From Hyphomicrobium_A sp964493785 (GTDB lineage: Bacteria; Pseudomonadota; Alphaproteobacteria; Rhizobiales; Hyphomicrobiaceae): a stretch of 64,000 nt of DNA. Shown one piece after another: positions 24,765 through 32,700 of the stretch. The stretch lies in assembly GCA_964493785.1 (NCBI GenBank), contig CAZBPM010000011.1, forward strand, positions 62,001 to 126,000, read 5' to 3'. A program made the position numbers and the translations under genes. How positions within the stretch are numbered: the first letter of the stretch is position 1; each line of letters opens with the position of its first letter. The notes beneath the pieces are model-generated. The model was given only the letters and a program-made list of their open reading frames with translations. It searched no databases and was not told the DNA's origin.

Positions 24765-25547
24765 ATGAGAGCGCTCGCCATCGCAGCGACGGGAATGAAT
24801 GCGCAGCAGCTGAACGTTGAGGTGATCGCGAACAACATCGCGAACATCAACACGACGGCCTTCAAGCGCGCGCGTGCCGAGTTCACCGATCTTCTCTATC
24901 AGCCTGAGCGTCCCGCAGGCGTGCCGAACCGGGGTAACCAGAACATGGTCCCCGAGGGCTCCAACGTCGGCCTTGGCGTACGCAACGCGTCGATCCGCAA
25001 CCTGCATATCCAAGGCGCGCTGACGAGCACTGGGAACAAGCTCGACCTCGCTATCAACGGCCGCGGCTGGTTCCAAATCGAAGGCGCGAACGGCGAGACG
25101 TTTTACACCCGCGCCGGCAGCTTCAATAAGAACGCCACCGGCCAGATCGTAACGCTCGACGGCAACCTGCTTCAGCCGGGCATCACCATTCCGACCGACG
25201 CGACCGCGGTCGTTGTGAACGAGAGCGGCGAGGTGTTCGCGCAGATCGGCACACAGACCGAAATGCAGTCGTTGGGCCAGCTGACGATCGCGAACTTCGC
25301 CAACGATGCGGGTCTCGAGCCGATGGGCGGCAACCTCTACCGGCAGACGCTTGCTTCTGGCAACGCAGTCACCGGCGTGCCCGGCGATCCGAGCTTCGGC
25401 ACGCTCGAACAGGGCTACCTAGAGCTTTCCAACGTCGACCCCGTCAAGGAAATCACCGAGTTGATTACGGCGCAGCGGTCCTACGAGATGAACTCCAAGG
25501 TCATCCAGGCCGTCGACGAAATGTACAGCACGATCTCGCGAGGCTAG
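24765..25547 (+). CDS. flgG: Distal rod protein FlgG
   Basis: The 260-residue protein has the standard FlgG termini (ANNIANINTTAFKRARAEFT near residue 22 and RSYEMNSKVIQAVDEMYSTI at the end) and the FlgG-specific segment with AEFTDLLYQ. It is highly conserved along its length and forms the distal rod. FlgE and FlgF are excluded by length and C-terminus. Confidence 0.97.
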   Translation: MRALAIAATGMNAQQLNVEVIANNIANINTTAFKRARAEFTDLLYQPERPAGVPNRGNQNMVPEGSNVGLGVRNASIRNLHIQGALTSTGNKLDLAINGRGWFQIEGANGETFYTRAGSFNKNATGQIVTLDGNLLQPGITIPTDATAVVVNESGEVFAQIGTQTEMQSLGQLTIANFANDAGLEPMGGNLYRQTLASGNAVTGVPGDPSFGTLEQGYLELSNVDPVKEITELITAQRSYEMNSKVIQAVDEMYSTISRG

Positions 25548-25549
25548 CC

Positions 25550-26029
25550 ATGACCTTCAGCCGTTTTGGATCCCACCTGGTGCAGCTCGTCGCCGCGGCA
25601 GTCTTCTGCTTCGGCGGCATCGCCGTGGCAAAGGCAGGCCAGGTGCAGCTGCCTGTCCCGCGCGTCACGATCTATCCCGGCCAGGTCATTCAGCAGGCGA
25701 TGCTCGTCGAGCGTGCATTCCGCACCAAGGACGATACGCCCGTCAGCGCCATTGCGGCGAGCGACGCCCTGGTCGGAAAGGTGTCGAAGCAGACGCTGCT
25801 CCCCGGCAACCCGATCTACACCGAGCAGCTGCGCGAGCCTCACGCCGTCGTGCAGGGGCAGGCCGCACTCGTGGTGTTTCAGAGCGGCGCTCTCAAAATT
25901 ACCGGAAGCGCCATCGCTCTCCAGTCGGGCGGTACGGGCGACGTCGTCTCTGTCCGCAACACCGACAGCGGCCGCATCATCAAAGGCACTGTCGGAGCCG
26001 ATGGCTCTGTCAACGTGAGCGATCAATGA
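25550..26029 (+). CDS. flgA: P-ring assembly chaperone FlgA
   Basis: The 159-residue protein has an N-terminal signal peptide (hydrophobic residues about 8-26, ending AKAG). A SAF-like beta-rich domain follows (VPRVTIYPGQVIQQAMLVER, LLPGNPIYTEQLREPHAV, then VSVRNTDSGRIIKGTVGAD). FlgA is the periplasmic chaperone for FlgI, whose gene follows with an ATGA overlap. It is shorter than enteric FlgA, as in other rhizobia. Confidence 0.92.
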   Translation: MTFSRFGSHLVQLVAAAVFCFGGIAVAKAGQVQLPVPRVTIYPGQVIQQAMLVERAFRTKDDTPVSAIAASDALVGKVSKQTLLPGNPIYTEQLREPHAVVQGQAALVVFQSGALKITGSAIALQSGGTGDVVSVRNTDSGRIIKGTVGADGSVNVSDQ

Positions 26030-27201
26030 GACGCGTCTTCGGGCTGATCGGCATCATCTGCACGCTTATCGTCGCGGCGCCGAGCGCATCTCGGTCGGGC
26101 GACGTAGGCCGTTTGGATGGTGGCGATATGGGTCCGTCGAACTTTCCGGCCCTCGGCGCACCGACGCGCATCAAGAACATTATCTCCGTGCAAGGCGTGC
26201 GCCCCAACCAGCTCGTCGGCTACGGCCTCGTGATTGGCCTTAACGGCACCGGCGACAGCCTGCGCAATTCGCCCTTCACCGAGCAGTCGCTGCAGGCGAT
26301 GCTCGACCGCATGGGCGTCAACGTGCGCAAGCTCAACACGCGCACCAAGAACTCCGCCGCCGTCATCGTCACCGCGGAATTGCCTGCCTTCGCGCAGACC
26401 GGCACGACAATAGACGTGACAGTCTCCTCGCTCGGCGATTCGACATCGCTCCTCGGCGGCACGCTGATCATGACGCCGCTCTACGGCGCCGACAATCTCA
26501 TCTATGGCGTTGCGCAAGGCCCGGTGACTGTTTCCGGCTACCAGATCACCGGCGCCGCGCAGACCGTGACTCAGAACGTGCCGACGTCAGGCCGCATTCC
26601 TAACGGTGCGTTGATCGAGCGCGAGGCGCCCGGCCAGTTCATGGATGTCGAGTTCCTCGGCCTTGAGCTGCGCAACCCGGATTTCTCCACCGCCGTGCGC
26701 ATCTCCGACGTCATCAACGCCTATGGACTCGATCGCTTCGGCGTCCAGCTCGCGCGCGCCGCCGACCTGCGCAGCGTAGCGGTCAAGCGGCCGCCGGGGA
26801 TTACGCCCACCCGCCTCATGGCCGAGATAGGTGAGCTGATCGTCGAGCCGGATGTGCCCGCACGCGTCGTCGTCGACGAGCGCACCGGCACCATCGTCAT
26901 CGGCCGCGACGTGCAGATATCAACGGTGGCCGTCAGTCACGGAAACCTGAATGTCACCGTGACGGAAACGCCCCAGGTGTCCCAGCCGCTGCCCTTCTCC
27001 GAAGGCCAGACGGTCGTGACGCCGGAAACCGACATCTCGACTTACGAGCAGAGCGGCGCGCTTCGCATCGTGCGCGGCACGAGCTTGCAGGTATTGGTAC
27101 GCGGCCTCAACCGCATGGGCCTCAAGCCGCAGGGCATCATCGCCGTGCTGCAGGCCATCAAGACGTCCGGGGCCCTCCAGGCTGATCTGGTGGTGCAATG
27201 A
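26026..27201 (+). CDS. flgI: Flagellar P-ring protein FlgI
   Basis: The 391-residue protein has a signal peptide (residues about 1-24) and the family core: RIKNIISVQGVRPNQLVGYG, then LVIGLNGTGDSLRNSPFTEQ, and the C-terminal part ending GLKPQGIIAVLQAIKTSGAL. It forms the bushing in the peptidoglycan layer. It overlaps both flgA and the following motE gene. Confidence 0.96.
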   Translation: MRRVFGLIGIICTLIVAAPSASRSGDVGRLDGGDMGPSNFPALGAPTRIKNIISVQGVRPNQLVGYGLVIGLNGTGDSLRNSPFTEQSLQAMLDRMGVNVRKLNTRTKNSAAVIVTAELPAFAQTGTTIDVTVSSLGDSTSLLGGTLIMTPLYGADNLIYGVAQGPVTVSGYQITGAAQTVTQNVPTSGRIPNGALIEREAPGQFMDVEFLGLELRNPDFSTAVRISDVINAYGLDRFGVQLARAADLRSVAVKRPPGITPTRLMAEIGELIVEPDVPARVVVDERTGTIVIGRDVQISTVAVSHGNLNVTVTETPQVSQPLPFSEGQTVVTPETDISTYEQSGALRIVRGTSLQVLVRGLNRMGLKPQGIIAVLQAIKTSGALQADLVVQ

Positions 27202-28085
27202 TGGAGCGTGAAAGCTTGAGCTTCGCCCATTGCATCATTGTGGCCGCTGCCGTGCTGGGACTTTTCCTCCCTGCGACAGTGAGCGCTGCAGAGCAGGGAT
27301 GGTCGACGACCGTCGAGACCAAGTCCGAGGCCATGGCGCGCCAGATGCGCGCGTTGCCGAGCGCGCCGCCACCCGCCCGCAAGAAACCCGCCGCCGCCGC
27401 TGTCGCCGTCCCGCCGGTGAAGAAGCCGGCGCCGGTGATCGTATCCAACCGCGACCATCTCGTCCCCGTCGACGAAAGCGACATCACCACTGGAACCGTC
27501 GGCTCGCCCACAGCCGCCCGAACGCTCCCCCCGGACGATCAGGCGCGCATCTTCGCCGACGACGCCATCGCCTCGCCCGACGACGTGACGACGGGCACGG
27601 TCGATGGTCAGGGCTCCGACCTTTCGCGCGGATATTGCGTCAGCATCGCGCCATCGGCCGCGGACGCACGCTCCGCGCAGCAGATGGCCAAGCTTTCCGA
27701 CATCGAGAAGCGCATTGGCCAGCGCATTGCGACGCTGGAAGCCAAGACGGCTGAATACAAGTCGTGGGTCGAGCGGCGCGACGACTTCCTGAAGCGGGCG
27801 TCGGCATCGCTTGTGAAAATCTACACGCAGATGGAGCCGGACTCCGCCGCCCTGCAGCTCGTTTCCATGGACGAGGAAACCGCCGCTTCCCTTCTGCTGA
27901 AACTGGATCCCCAGGCAGCGAGCGCCATCCTCAACGAGATGGTGCCAGAGAAGGCCGGGCGCCTCGCCGCCACGATCTCCGGTGCCGCAAGACCACCTCG
28001 CCCCGCTCCGCCCCCCGCGCCCCCAGCTGCCCGGCCGCCGGCTGATTTGCCCGAGCGCGTCTATCCTGATGGAGGACGCTCATGA
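27198..28085 (+). CDS. motE: MotE-like motor assembly protein
   Basis: The 295-residue protein has a signal peptide (about residues 8-30), a long proline/alanine-rich linker, and a helical region (IEKRIGQRIATLEAKTAEYK). A MgtE-N-like domain follows (LVKIYTQMEPDSAALQLVSM, then LLLKLDPQAASAILNEMVPE) and a proline-rich C-terminus. In Sinorhizobium MotE is a periplasmic chaperone that stabilises MotC, which is also encoded here (37182). The location between flgI and flgH is the rhizobial place for motE. The ATG at 27198 overlaps the flgI stop. Confidence 0.82.
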   Translation: MMERESLSFAHCIIVAAAVLGLFLPATVSAAEQGWSTTVETKSEAMARQMRALPSAPPPARKKPAAAAVAVPPVKKPAPVIVSNRDHLVPVDESDITTGTVGSPTAARTLPPDDQARIFADDAIASPDDVTTGTVDGQGSDLSRGYCVSIAPSAADARSAQQMAKLSDIEKRIGQRIATLEAKTAEYKSWVERRDDFLKRASASLVKIYTQMEPDSAALQLVSMDEETAASLLLKLDPQAASAILNEMVPEKAGRLAATISGAARPPRPAPPPAPPAARPPADLPERVYPDGGRS

Positions 28086-28801
28086 TCCCCAGAATCGCAA
28101 TTCTTCCGCTAATGGCCGTGCTGGTCAGCGCCTGCGCAGTCGACGTGCGCGATTTCAATCGCGAGCCCCACATGACGCCCGTCGGCTCCGGCATGGTGCC
28201 CAAGCGCGTCGCCATGGTCATGGAGCCGGTTCCGCCACCTGTCTATCGCGGCAACAGCTCGATCTGGCAGGACTCGCGCGCCGATCTGTTCTCCGATCTG
28301 CGCGCGCGCAAGATTGGCGACACCGTGACGGTTAGGATATTCATGAAGGACAAGGCGTCGATCGCCAACGACTCCGAGCGCAAGCGCGATGCTTCGAACT
28401 CCGTCGATCTCGGCGTCGTTTATGGCGCAACGTCGAGCGACATGACGATCGCGAACGCCGGCAACTGGGGCGCCTCGGCTGACTCCAAGACCAAGACCAA
28501 GAGCGAAGGCGGTATCGAGCGCTCCGAGAAGATCGAGCTCCAGGTCGCGGCAGTCGTGTCCGACGTCCTGCCGAATGGCAACCTCGTCATCAGCGGATCC
28601 CAGGAAGTGCGCGTGAACTTCGAGGTACGCGTCCTCAACGTCGCGGGCATCGTGCGCCCCGTCGACATCTCCGCCGAGAACACGATCGCATACGAGAAGA
28701 TCGCCGAGGCCCGCATCGCCTACGGCGGCCGCGGCCGCCTCATGGAGGTCAACCAGCCGCCATGGGGACAGCAGCTGGTCGACAACGTCCTTCCCTGGTG
28801 A
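28082..28801 (+). CDS. flgH: Flagellar L-ring lipoprotein FlgH
   Basis: The 239-residue lipoprotein has a short signal ending LVSAC (Cys18). The core has SSIWQDSRADLFSDLRARKI, GDTVTVRIFM, SGSQEVRVNFEVRVLNVAGI and VRPVDISAENTI, all FlgH hallmarks. It forms the outer-membrane ring around the rod. ATGA overlap with motE; fliL follows after 13 bases. Confidence 0.96.
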   Translation: MIPRIAILPLMAVLVSACAVDVRDFNREPHMTPVGSGMVPKRVAMVMEPVPPPVYRGNSSIWQDSRADLFSDLRARKIGDTVTVRIFMKDKASIANDSERKRDASNSVDLGVVYGATSSDMTIANAGNWGASADSKTKTKSEGGIERSEKIELQVAAVVSDVLPNGNLVISGSQEVRVNFEVRVLNVAGIVRPVDISAENTIAYEKIAEARIAYGGRGRLMEVNQPPWGQQLVDNVLPW

Positions 28802-28814
28802 TCGAAGGCTGACC

Positions 28815-29324
28815 ATGAGCATGGCTGACGATGTCAGACTGGACGCGGGGCAGGCTCAGGCGCGCCAGCCGTCGATGACGACCTTCATGCTGATCGTTGC
28901 CGGTCTGACGCTGGCCGCGGCAGCGATCGGATTTTTCGCGGGCCAGATGATCCTTTCCGGCTTGCAGGGATCGGCCCACACCGACCCCGCCCAGCACGCG
29001 GGCTATCTGGGTGAGCGCCAACGCCTCGAAAGCGCCAAGCTGCGCCCGCTCCCGCCCATCGTCACCAACCTGGCCGATGCCGCCAATCCGGTTTGGATAC
29101 GCCTTGAGGCCTCGCTCGTGTTCGACGAGGTGCCGGGCAATGTCGAAGAGCTTTCTGCGCGCATATCCGAGGACATTCTCAGCTTTCTGCGCACCGTCTC
29201 GATGAAGCAGCTCGAGGGCGCAGCCGGCTTCCAATACCTATCCGAGGATTTGAACGAGCGGGTACGTGCGCGCAGCGATGGCGTCGTCAGAGAGCTCATC
29301 ATTCAGGGGCTGATCGTCGAATGA
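28815..29324 (+). CDS. fliL: Flagellar basal body protein FliL
   Basis: The 169-residue protein has one N-terminal membrane segment (about 22-45) and a periplasmic stomatin-like domain (VTNLADAANPVWIRLEASLV, then ISEDILSFLRTVSMKQLEGA). FliL rings surround the stator and raise torque. Position between flgH and fliP is standard. The stop overlaps the fliP ATG. Confidence 0.92.
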   Translation: MSMADDVRLDAGQAQARQPSMTTFMLIVAGLTLAAAAIGFFAGQMILSGLQGSAHTDPAQHAGYLGERQRLESAKLRPLPPIVTNLADAANPVWIRLEASLVFDEVPGNVEELSARISEDILSFLRTVSMKQLEGAAGFQYLSEDLNERVRARSDGVVRELIIQGLIVE

Positions 29325-30118
29325 AAAGGCTCCTTGTCGCGCTCTGCCTGCTCGCGCTGAGCGCCGCTCCCGTCCTGGCCCAGCAGCTGCCGAGCCTCGA
29401 TCAGCTCATGCCGGCTGGCGAGGCGAGTGCGTCCGGCCGCATCGTCCAGCTCATCATCCTCATCACGGTTCTGTCGGTCGCCCCCGGCATCCTCATCATG
29501 GTGACGTGCTTCACCCGGTTCGTCATCGCGCTGTCGTTTCTTCGCGCGGGCATCGGCCTTCAAACGACGCCGGCCAACCTGATCCTGATAAGCCTGGCGC
29601 TGTTCATGACGCTCTACGTCATGGCGCCGACGTTCGATAAAGCGTGGCAGGGCGGCGTCGTCCCCCTGATGGAGAACAAGATCGACGAGGCCGAAGCCTT
29701 CGAGCGGATCACCGGGCCATTCCGGAGCTTTATGCTCTTGAACGTGCGCGACAAGGATCTGAAGCTGTTCAACGACCTGGCACAAGAACACCTCTGGCCG
29801 AAGCAGACCAAGACCGACACAGCCGCGCCCGCACCTCCGCCACCGCCCGCGCCGACCACGGCCGACGGCGAGAACATCGAGCTACGGGTTCTGATTCCGG
29901 CCTTCATGATTTCGGAGTTGCGGCGAGGATTCGAGATCGGCTTCCTGATGGTTCTGCCGTTTCTCGTCATCGACATGATCGTCGCCACCCTCACCATGTC
30001 GATGGGCATGATGATGCTGCCGCCGACGGTCATCTCGCTGCCCTTCAAGATTCTGTTCTTCGTGCTGATCGACGGCTGGAATCTTCTCGTGGGCGGCCTG
30101 ATCCGGTCTTTCGCCTAA
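29321..30118 (+). CDS. fliP: Flagellar export gate protein FliP
   Basis: The 265-residue protein has a signal peptide (residues about 1-20) and four membrane segments. Family signatures are APGILIMVTCFTRFVIALSF, LRAGIGLQTTPANLILISLA and IGFLMVLPFLVIDMIVATLT, with MGMMMLPPTVISLPFKILFF at the end. It forms the export pore with FliQ and FliR. It ends the flgB operon; fliO is not visible. Confidence 0.97.
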   Translation: MKRLLVALCLLALSAAPVLAQQLPSLDQLMPAGEASASGRIVQLIILITVLSVAPGILIMVTCFTRFVIALSFLRAGIGLQTTPANLILISLALFMTLYVMAPTFDKAWQGGVVPLMENKIDEAEAFERITGPFRSFMLLNVRDKDLKLFNDLAQEHLWPKQTKTDTAAPAPPPPPAPTTADGENIELRVLIPAFMISELRRGFEIGFLMVLPFLVIDMIVATLTMSMGMMMLPPTVISLPFKILFFVLIDGWNLLVGGLIRSFA

Positions 30119-30130
30119 GGTAACCGGCGC

Positions 30131-30171
30131 GTTAACCAAGCTTCAATCGTGGTTGATTATGAGTAACCCAA
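30131..30171 (+). promoter_or_regulatory. Flagellin 1 promoter box
   Basis: TTAA at 30132 and TCAA at 30143, seven bases apart, sit exactly 40 bases upstream of the leader RNA start motif (CGACAG at 30172). The same spacing and an ungapped alignment hold before flagellins 2 and 3. It resembles a degenerate CtrA-type box, but it could equally bind another regulator or sigma factor. Confidence 0.45.
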
Positions 30172-30277
30172 CGACAGGTTGGGCCGCCGCGGCTCAAAGG
30201 CATGAAGCCGAGCTGTCGTACCGGCCGCGAGCCGGCATGTCCCACGAACAATAGGCAAATCCAGGGACAGGCCAGAT
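30172..30277 (+). promoter_or_regulatory. Structured 5' leader of flagellin 1
   Basis: The 106-base leader folds into nested helices. The outer CGACAG/CTGTCG helix spans 30172-30177 and 30213-30218. Inside it, TGGGCCG pairs with CGGCTCA, and a small GGC/GCC stem follows. Next come CCGGC/GCCGG and finally TGTCCC (30238-30243) with GGGACA (30264-30269). The last arm contains the Shine-Dalgarno sequence, nine bases before the ATG. Equivalent helices with different sequences occur before the other two flagellins. Confidence 0.7.
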
Positions 30278-31216
30278 ATGGCAAGTATCAATACCAACAT
30301 CGCCGCAATGACGGCGCTGCGTTCTCTTACCTCGACCAACCAGGCACTGACGCAGACCCAGGATCGCATCTCCACGGGCCTGCGCGTCGGCACCGCTGCC
30401 GACAACGCCGCTTATTGGTCGATCGCCACCACGATGCGCTCCGACAACTCGGCGCTCTCCACCGTGCAGGACGCGCTCGGCCTCGGCGCCGCAACGGTTG
30501 ATGTGGCCTACACCGCCCTCGACGAAGCCAAGAACATCGTCACCAAGATCAAGGACAAGCTGGTCGCAGCCGCCCAGCCGGGCCTCGACCGCACCAAGAT
30601 CCAGACGGAAATCACCGAGCTTCAGGCTCAGCTCTCCGGCATCGCCAGCGCCGCCACGCTGCAGGGCCAGAACTGGCTATCGGTTGATTCGAGCGCTGCC
30701 GGCTACAACGCCACCAAGAAGATCGTCTCCTCCATCAGCCGCGCTGGCGGTACGATCTCGGTGCAGACGATCTCGATCAACACTGCATCGATGGTGTTGT
30801 TCGATACGAACGCCGCCGCTAGCGGCGTCCTCGACTCCACCCGCAACGCGACGACCGGCGTCGTCGATCCGGCCGGTACGTTCACCGTCGCCTCGTTGAA
30901 CATCTCCTCGCTCACCGACAGCGTCGCCGACATGGCCATCCTTGATGGCTACATCAAGGGCGCAGACCGTGCGATCACCGAGATGGCCGCCGGTGCAACC
31001 GCACTCGGTGCCGCAAGCGCACGCATCGACATCCAGCAGTCGTTCGTCAGCTCTCTCATGGACGCGATCGAGGGCGGCATCAGCCAGCTCGTCGACGCCG
31101 ATATGAACGAGGAGTCCACGAAGCTGCAGGCTCTGCAGGTGAAACAGCAACTCGGCATCCAGGCGCTTTCGATCGCCAACTCGTCGAGCCAGTCGATCCT
31201 CAGCCTCTTCAAGTAA
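30278..31216 (+). CDS. Flagellin 1
   Basis: The 312-residue flagellin has conserved D0/D1 termini (SINTNIAAMTALRSLTSTNQ at the start and SIANSSSQSILSLFK at the end) and a short central region, as in rhizobial flagellins without D2/D3 outer domains. Its first 209 coding bases after codon 2 are identical to those of flagellin 2, suggesting recent conversion. Exported unfolded by the FlhA/FlhB apparatus and assembled into the filament. Translation is probably controlled through the structured leader. Confidence 0.96.
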   Translation: MASINTNIAAMTALRSLTSTNQALTQTQDRISTGLRVGTAADNAAYWSIATTMRSDNSALSTVQDALGLGAATVDVAYTALDEAKNIVTKIKDKLVAAAQPGLDRTKIQTEITELQAQLSGIASAATLQGQNWLSVDSSAAGYNATKKIVSSISRAGGTISVQTISINTASMVLFDTNAAASGVLDSTRNATTGVVDPAGTFTVASLNISSLTDSVADMAILDGYIKGADRAITEMAAGATALGAASARIDIQQSFVSSLMDAIEGGISQLVDADMNEESTKLQALQVKQQLGIQALSIANSSSQSILSLFK

Positions 31217-31226
31217 GCGACAAACA

Positions 31227-31253
31227 GCCGAGCTCTCCCAGTGAGGGCTCGGC
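31227..31253 (+). terminator. Hairpin after flagellin 1
   Basis: GCCGAGC (31227-31233) pairs with GCTCGGC (31247-31253), 11 bases after the flagellin 1 stop. No T-run follows, so it could be a 3' stabilising hairpin or a weak terminator. Confidence 0.4.
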
Positions 31254-31275
31254 AACTTCTCTACGTCGCCGCGAT

Positions 31276-31316
31276 GCTAACCAAACCTCAAGTCGTGCGG
31301 GCGTAGGGTGCTAAGA
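31276..31316 (+). promoter_or_regulatory. Flagellin 2 promoter box
   Basis: CTAA at 31277 and TCAA at 31288 lie seven bases apart and 40 bases before the leader motif at 31317, aligning without gaps to the flagellin 1 and 3 boxes. This suggests an independent promoter for flagellin 2. Confidence 0.45.
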
Positions 31317-31424
31317 CGACAGGTTGGGCCTTTGCGGCCTAAGGGCATGATGCCGAACTGTCGGGCCGGCGTTGATCCGGTATGTCCCCCGTAAAGATTA
31401 CATATAGTTAGGGACAGCCCTCCA
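31317..31424 (+). promoter_or_regulatory. Structured 5' leader of flagellin 2
   Basis: The 108-base leader has the same helices as flagellin 1. CGACAG (31317-31322) pairs with CTGTCG (31358-31363); inside it TTGGGCC pairs with GGCCTAA and GGCA with TGCC. CCGG pairs with CCGG, and TGTCCC (31383-31388) pairs with GGGACA (31411-31416). Several stem bases differ from copy 1, yet pairing is kept. Confidence 0.7.
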
Positions 31425-32390
31425 ATGGCCAGTATCAATACCAACATCGCCGCAATGACGGCGCTGCGTTCTCTTACCTCGACCAACCAGGCACTGACGC
31501 AGACCCAGGATCGCATCTCCACGGGCCTGCGCGTCGGCACCGCTGCCGACAACGCCGCTTATTGGTCGATCGCCACCACGATGCGCTCCGACAACTCGGC
31601 GCTCTCCACCGTGCAGGACGCGCTCGGCCTCGGCGCCGCGACGGTAGATGTGGCCTACACCGCCCTCGACGAAGCAAAGAACATCGTCACCAAGATCAAG
31701 GACAAGCTGGTCGCCGCCGCCCAGCCTGGCCTCGACCGCACCAAGATCCAGACCGAAGTCACCGAGCTGCAGGCTCAGCTCTCCGGCATCGCCAGTGCCG
31801 CCACGCTGCAGGGCCAGAACTGGCTCTCGGTCGACTCGGCCGCCGCCGGCTTCAACGCTACCAAGAAGATCGTTTCCTCCATCAGCCGCTCGGCTGGCAC
31901 CATCTCGGTGCAATCGATCTCGATCGACACCACATCGATGGTGCTGTTCGACTCGAACGCTGCCGTGGCCGGCGTCGGCATCCTTGACGCCTATCGTGAC
32001 GGCACCACTGGCATTCGTCATGCGACGCAGCCCGCAGTGCCCGCGGCGACCGACTTCACGATCGCAGGCATCAACATCTCGGCGCTCACCGACAGCACCG
32101 CCGACATGGCGACGCTCGACGGTTACATCAAAGGTGCTGACCGCGCGATCACGGAGCTCGCCGCTGGCGCCACCGCACTCGGTGCCGCAAGCGCACGCAT
32201 CGAGATCCAGCAGTCGTTCGTCAGCTCGCTCAAGGACGCGATCGAGGGCGGCATCAGCCAGCTCGTCGACGCCGACATGAACGCGGAATCGACGAAGCTT
32301 CAGGCTCTCCAGGTGAAGCAGCAGCTTGGCATCCAGGCTCTCTCGATCGCCAACTCGTCGAGCCAGTCGATCCTCAGCCTGTTCCGCTAA
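31425..32390 (+). CDS. Flagellin 2
   Basis: The 321-residue flagellin is nearly identical to flagellin 1 through residue 140. It carries a 9-residue longer variable region (around GVGILDAYRDGTTGIRHATQ) in place of the shorter central segment of the other two. The C-terminal D0 region ends QSILSLFR. A strong terminator follows at 32416. Variation limited to the surface-exposed middle suggests different filament surface properties. Confidence 0.96.
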   Translation: MASINTNIAAMTALRSLTSTNQALTQTQDRISTGLRVGTAADNAAYWSIATTMRSDNSALSTVQDALGLGAATVDVAYTALDEAKNIVTKIKDKLVAAAQPGLDRTKIQTEVTELQAQLSGIASAATLQGQNWLSVDSAAAGFNATKKIVSSISRSAGTISVQSISIDTTSMVLFDSNAAVAGVGILDAYRDGTTGIRHATQPAVPAATDFTIAGINISALTDSTADMATLDGYIKGADRAITELAAGATALGAASARIEIQQSFVSSLKDAIEGGISQLVDADMNAESTKLQALQVKQQLGIQALSIANSSSQSILSLFR

Positions 32391-32415
32391 AGCGGCCGGC
32401 TAATTTCAAGCTGAA

Positions 32416-32450
32416 AGCCAGGCTCTCCCCTCGGGAGCCTGGCTTTTTTT
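32416..32450 (+). terminator. Rho-independent terminator after flagellin 2
   Basis: AGCCAGGCTC (32416-32425) pairs perfectly with GAGCCTGGCT (32435-32444) and is followed directly by a T-run to 32450. It lies 26 bases after the flagellin 2 stop, so flagellin 3 needs its own promoter. Confidence 0.88.
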
Positions 32451-32550
32451 CGTCCCCGCGTACCATCCACGAGGAACCGTTCACCGCGCGTTAGCCTCGT
32501 TCGCGAGCCGCCTGTGCCGAGGTCGGCATAGATAAGAGACGAGCCGCGTT

Positions 32551-32591
32551 CTTAGCTTTGTTGCAACCGCCGGCGCCTATTCCTTTAGCCA
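32551..32591 (+). promoter_or_regulatory. Flagellin 3 promoter box
   Basis: TTAG at 32552 and GCAA at 32563, seven bases apart, again lie 40 bases before the leader motif (TGACAG at 32592). The box is the most diverged of the three. A terminator upstream makes an independent promoter here necessary. Confidence 0.4.
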
Positions 32592-32700
32592 TGACAGGTT
32601 GAGCTCCCAGCCGAGTTCAAGGGCATGATGCCGAGCTGTCGTGCCGGCCGCGACCCGGTATGTCCCCCATTGTATCTAGTAACCAAGGGACAAACCCCAC
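32592..32700 (+). promoter_or_regulatory. Structured 5' leader of flagellin 3
   Basis: TGACAG (32592-32597) pairs with CTGTCG (32636-32641) with one wobble. Inside, TTGAGCTC pairs with GAGTTCAA, eight pairs with largely different bases from copies 1 and 2. GGCA/TGCC and CCGG/CCGG follow. TGTCCC (32661-32666) pairs with GGGACA (32687-32692), eight bases before the ATG. Confidence 0.7.

Noticed and set aside
30131..30150. Confident CtrA binding site at flagellin 1
   Set aside because: Only one half-site is perfect and the other two flagellin boxes are weaker, so it is reported as a generic promoter box rather than a CtrA site.
32551..32700. Read-through of flagellin 3 from flagellin 2
   Set aside because: A strong rho-independent terminator at 32416-32450 and a separate promoter box argue for independent transcription.
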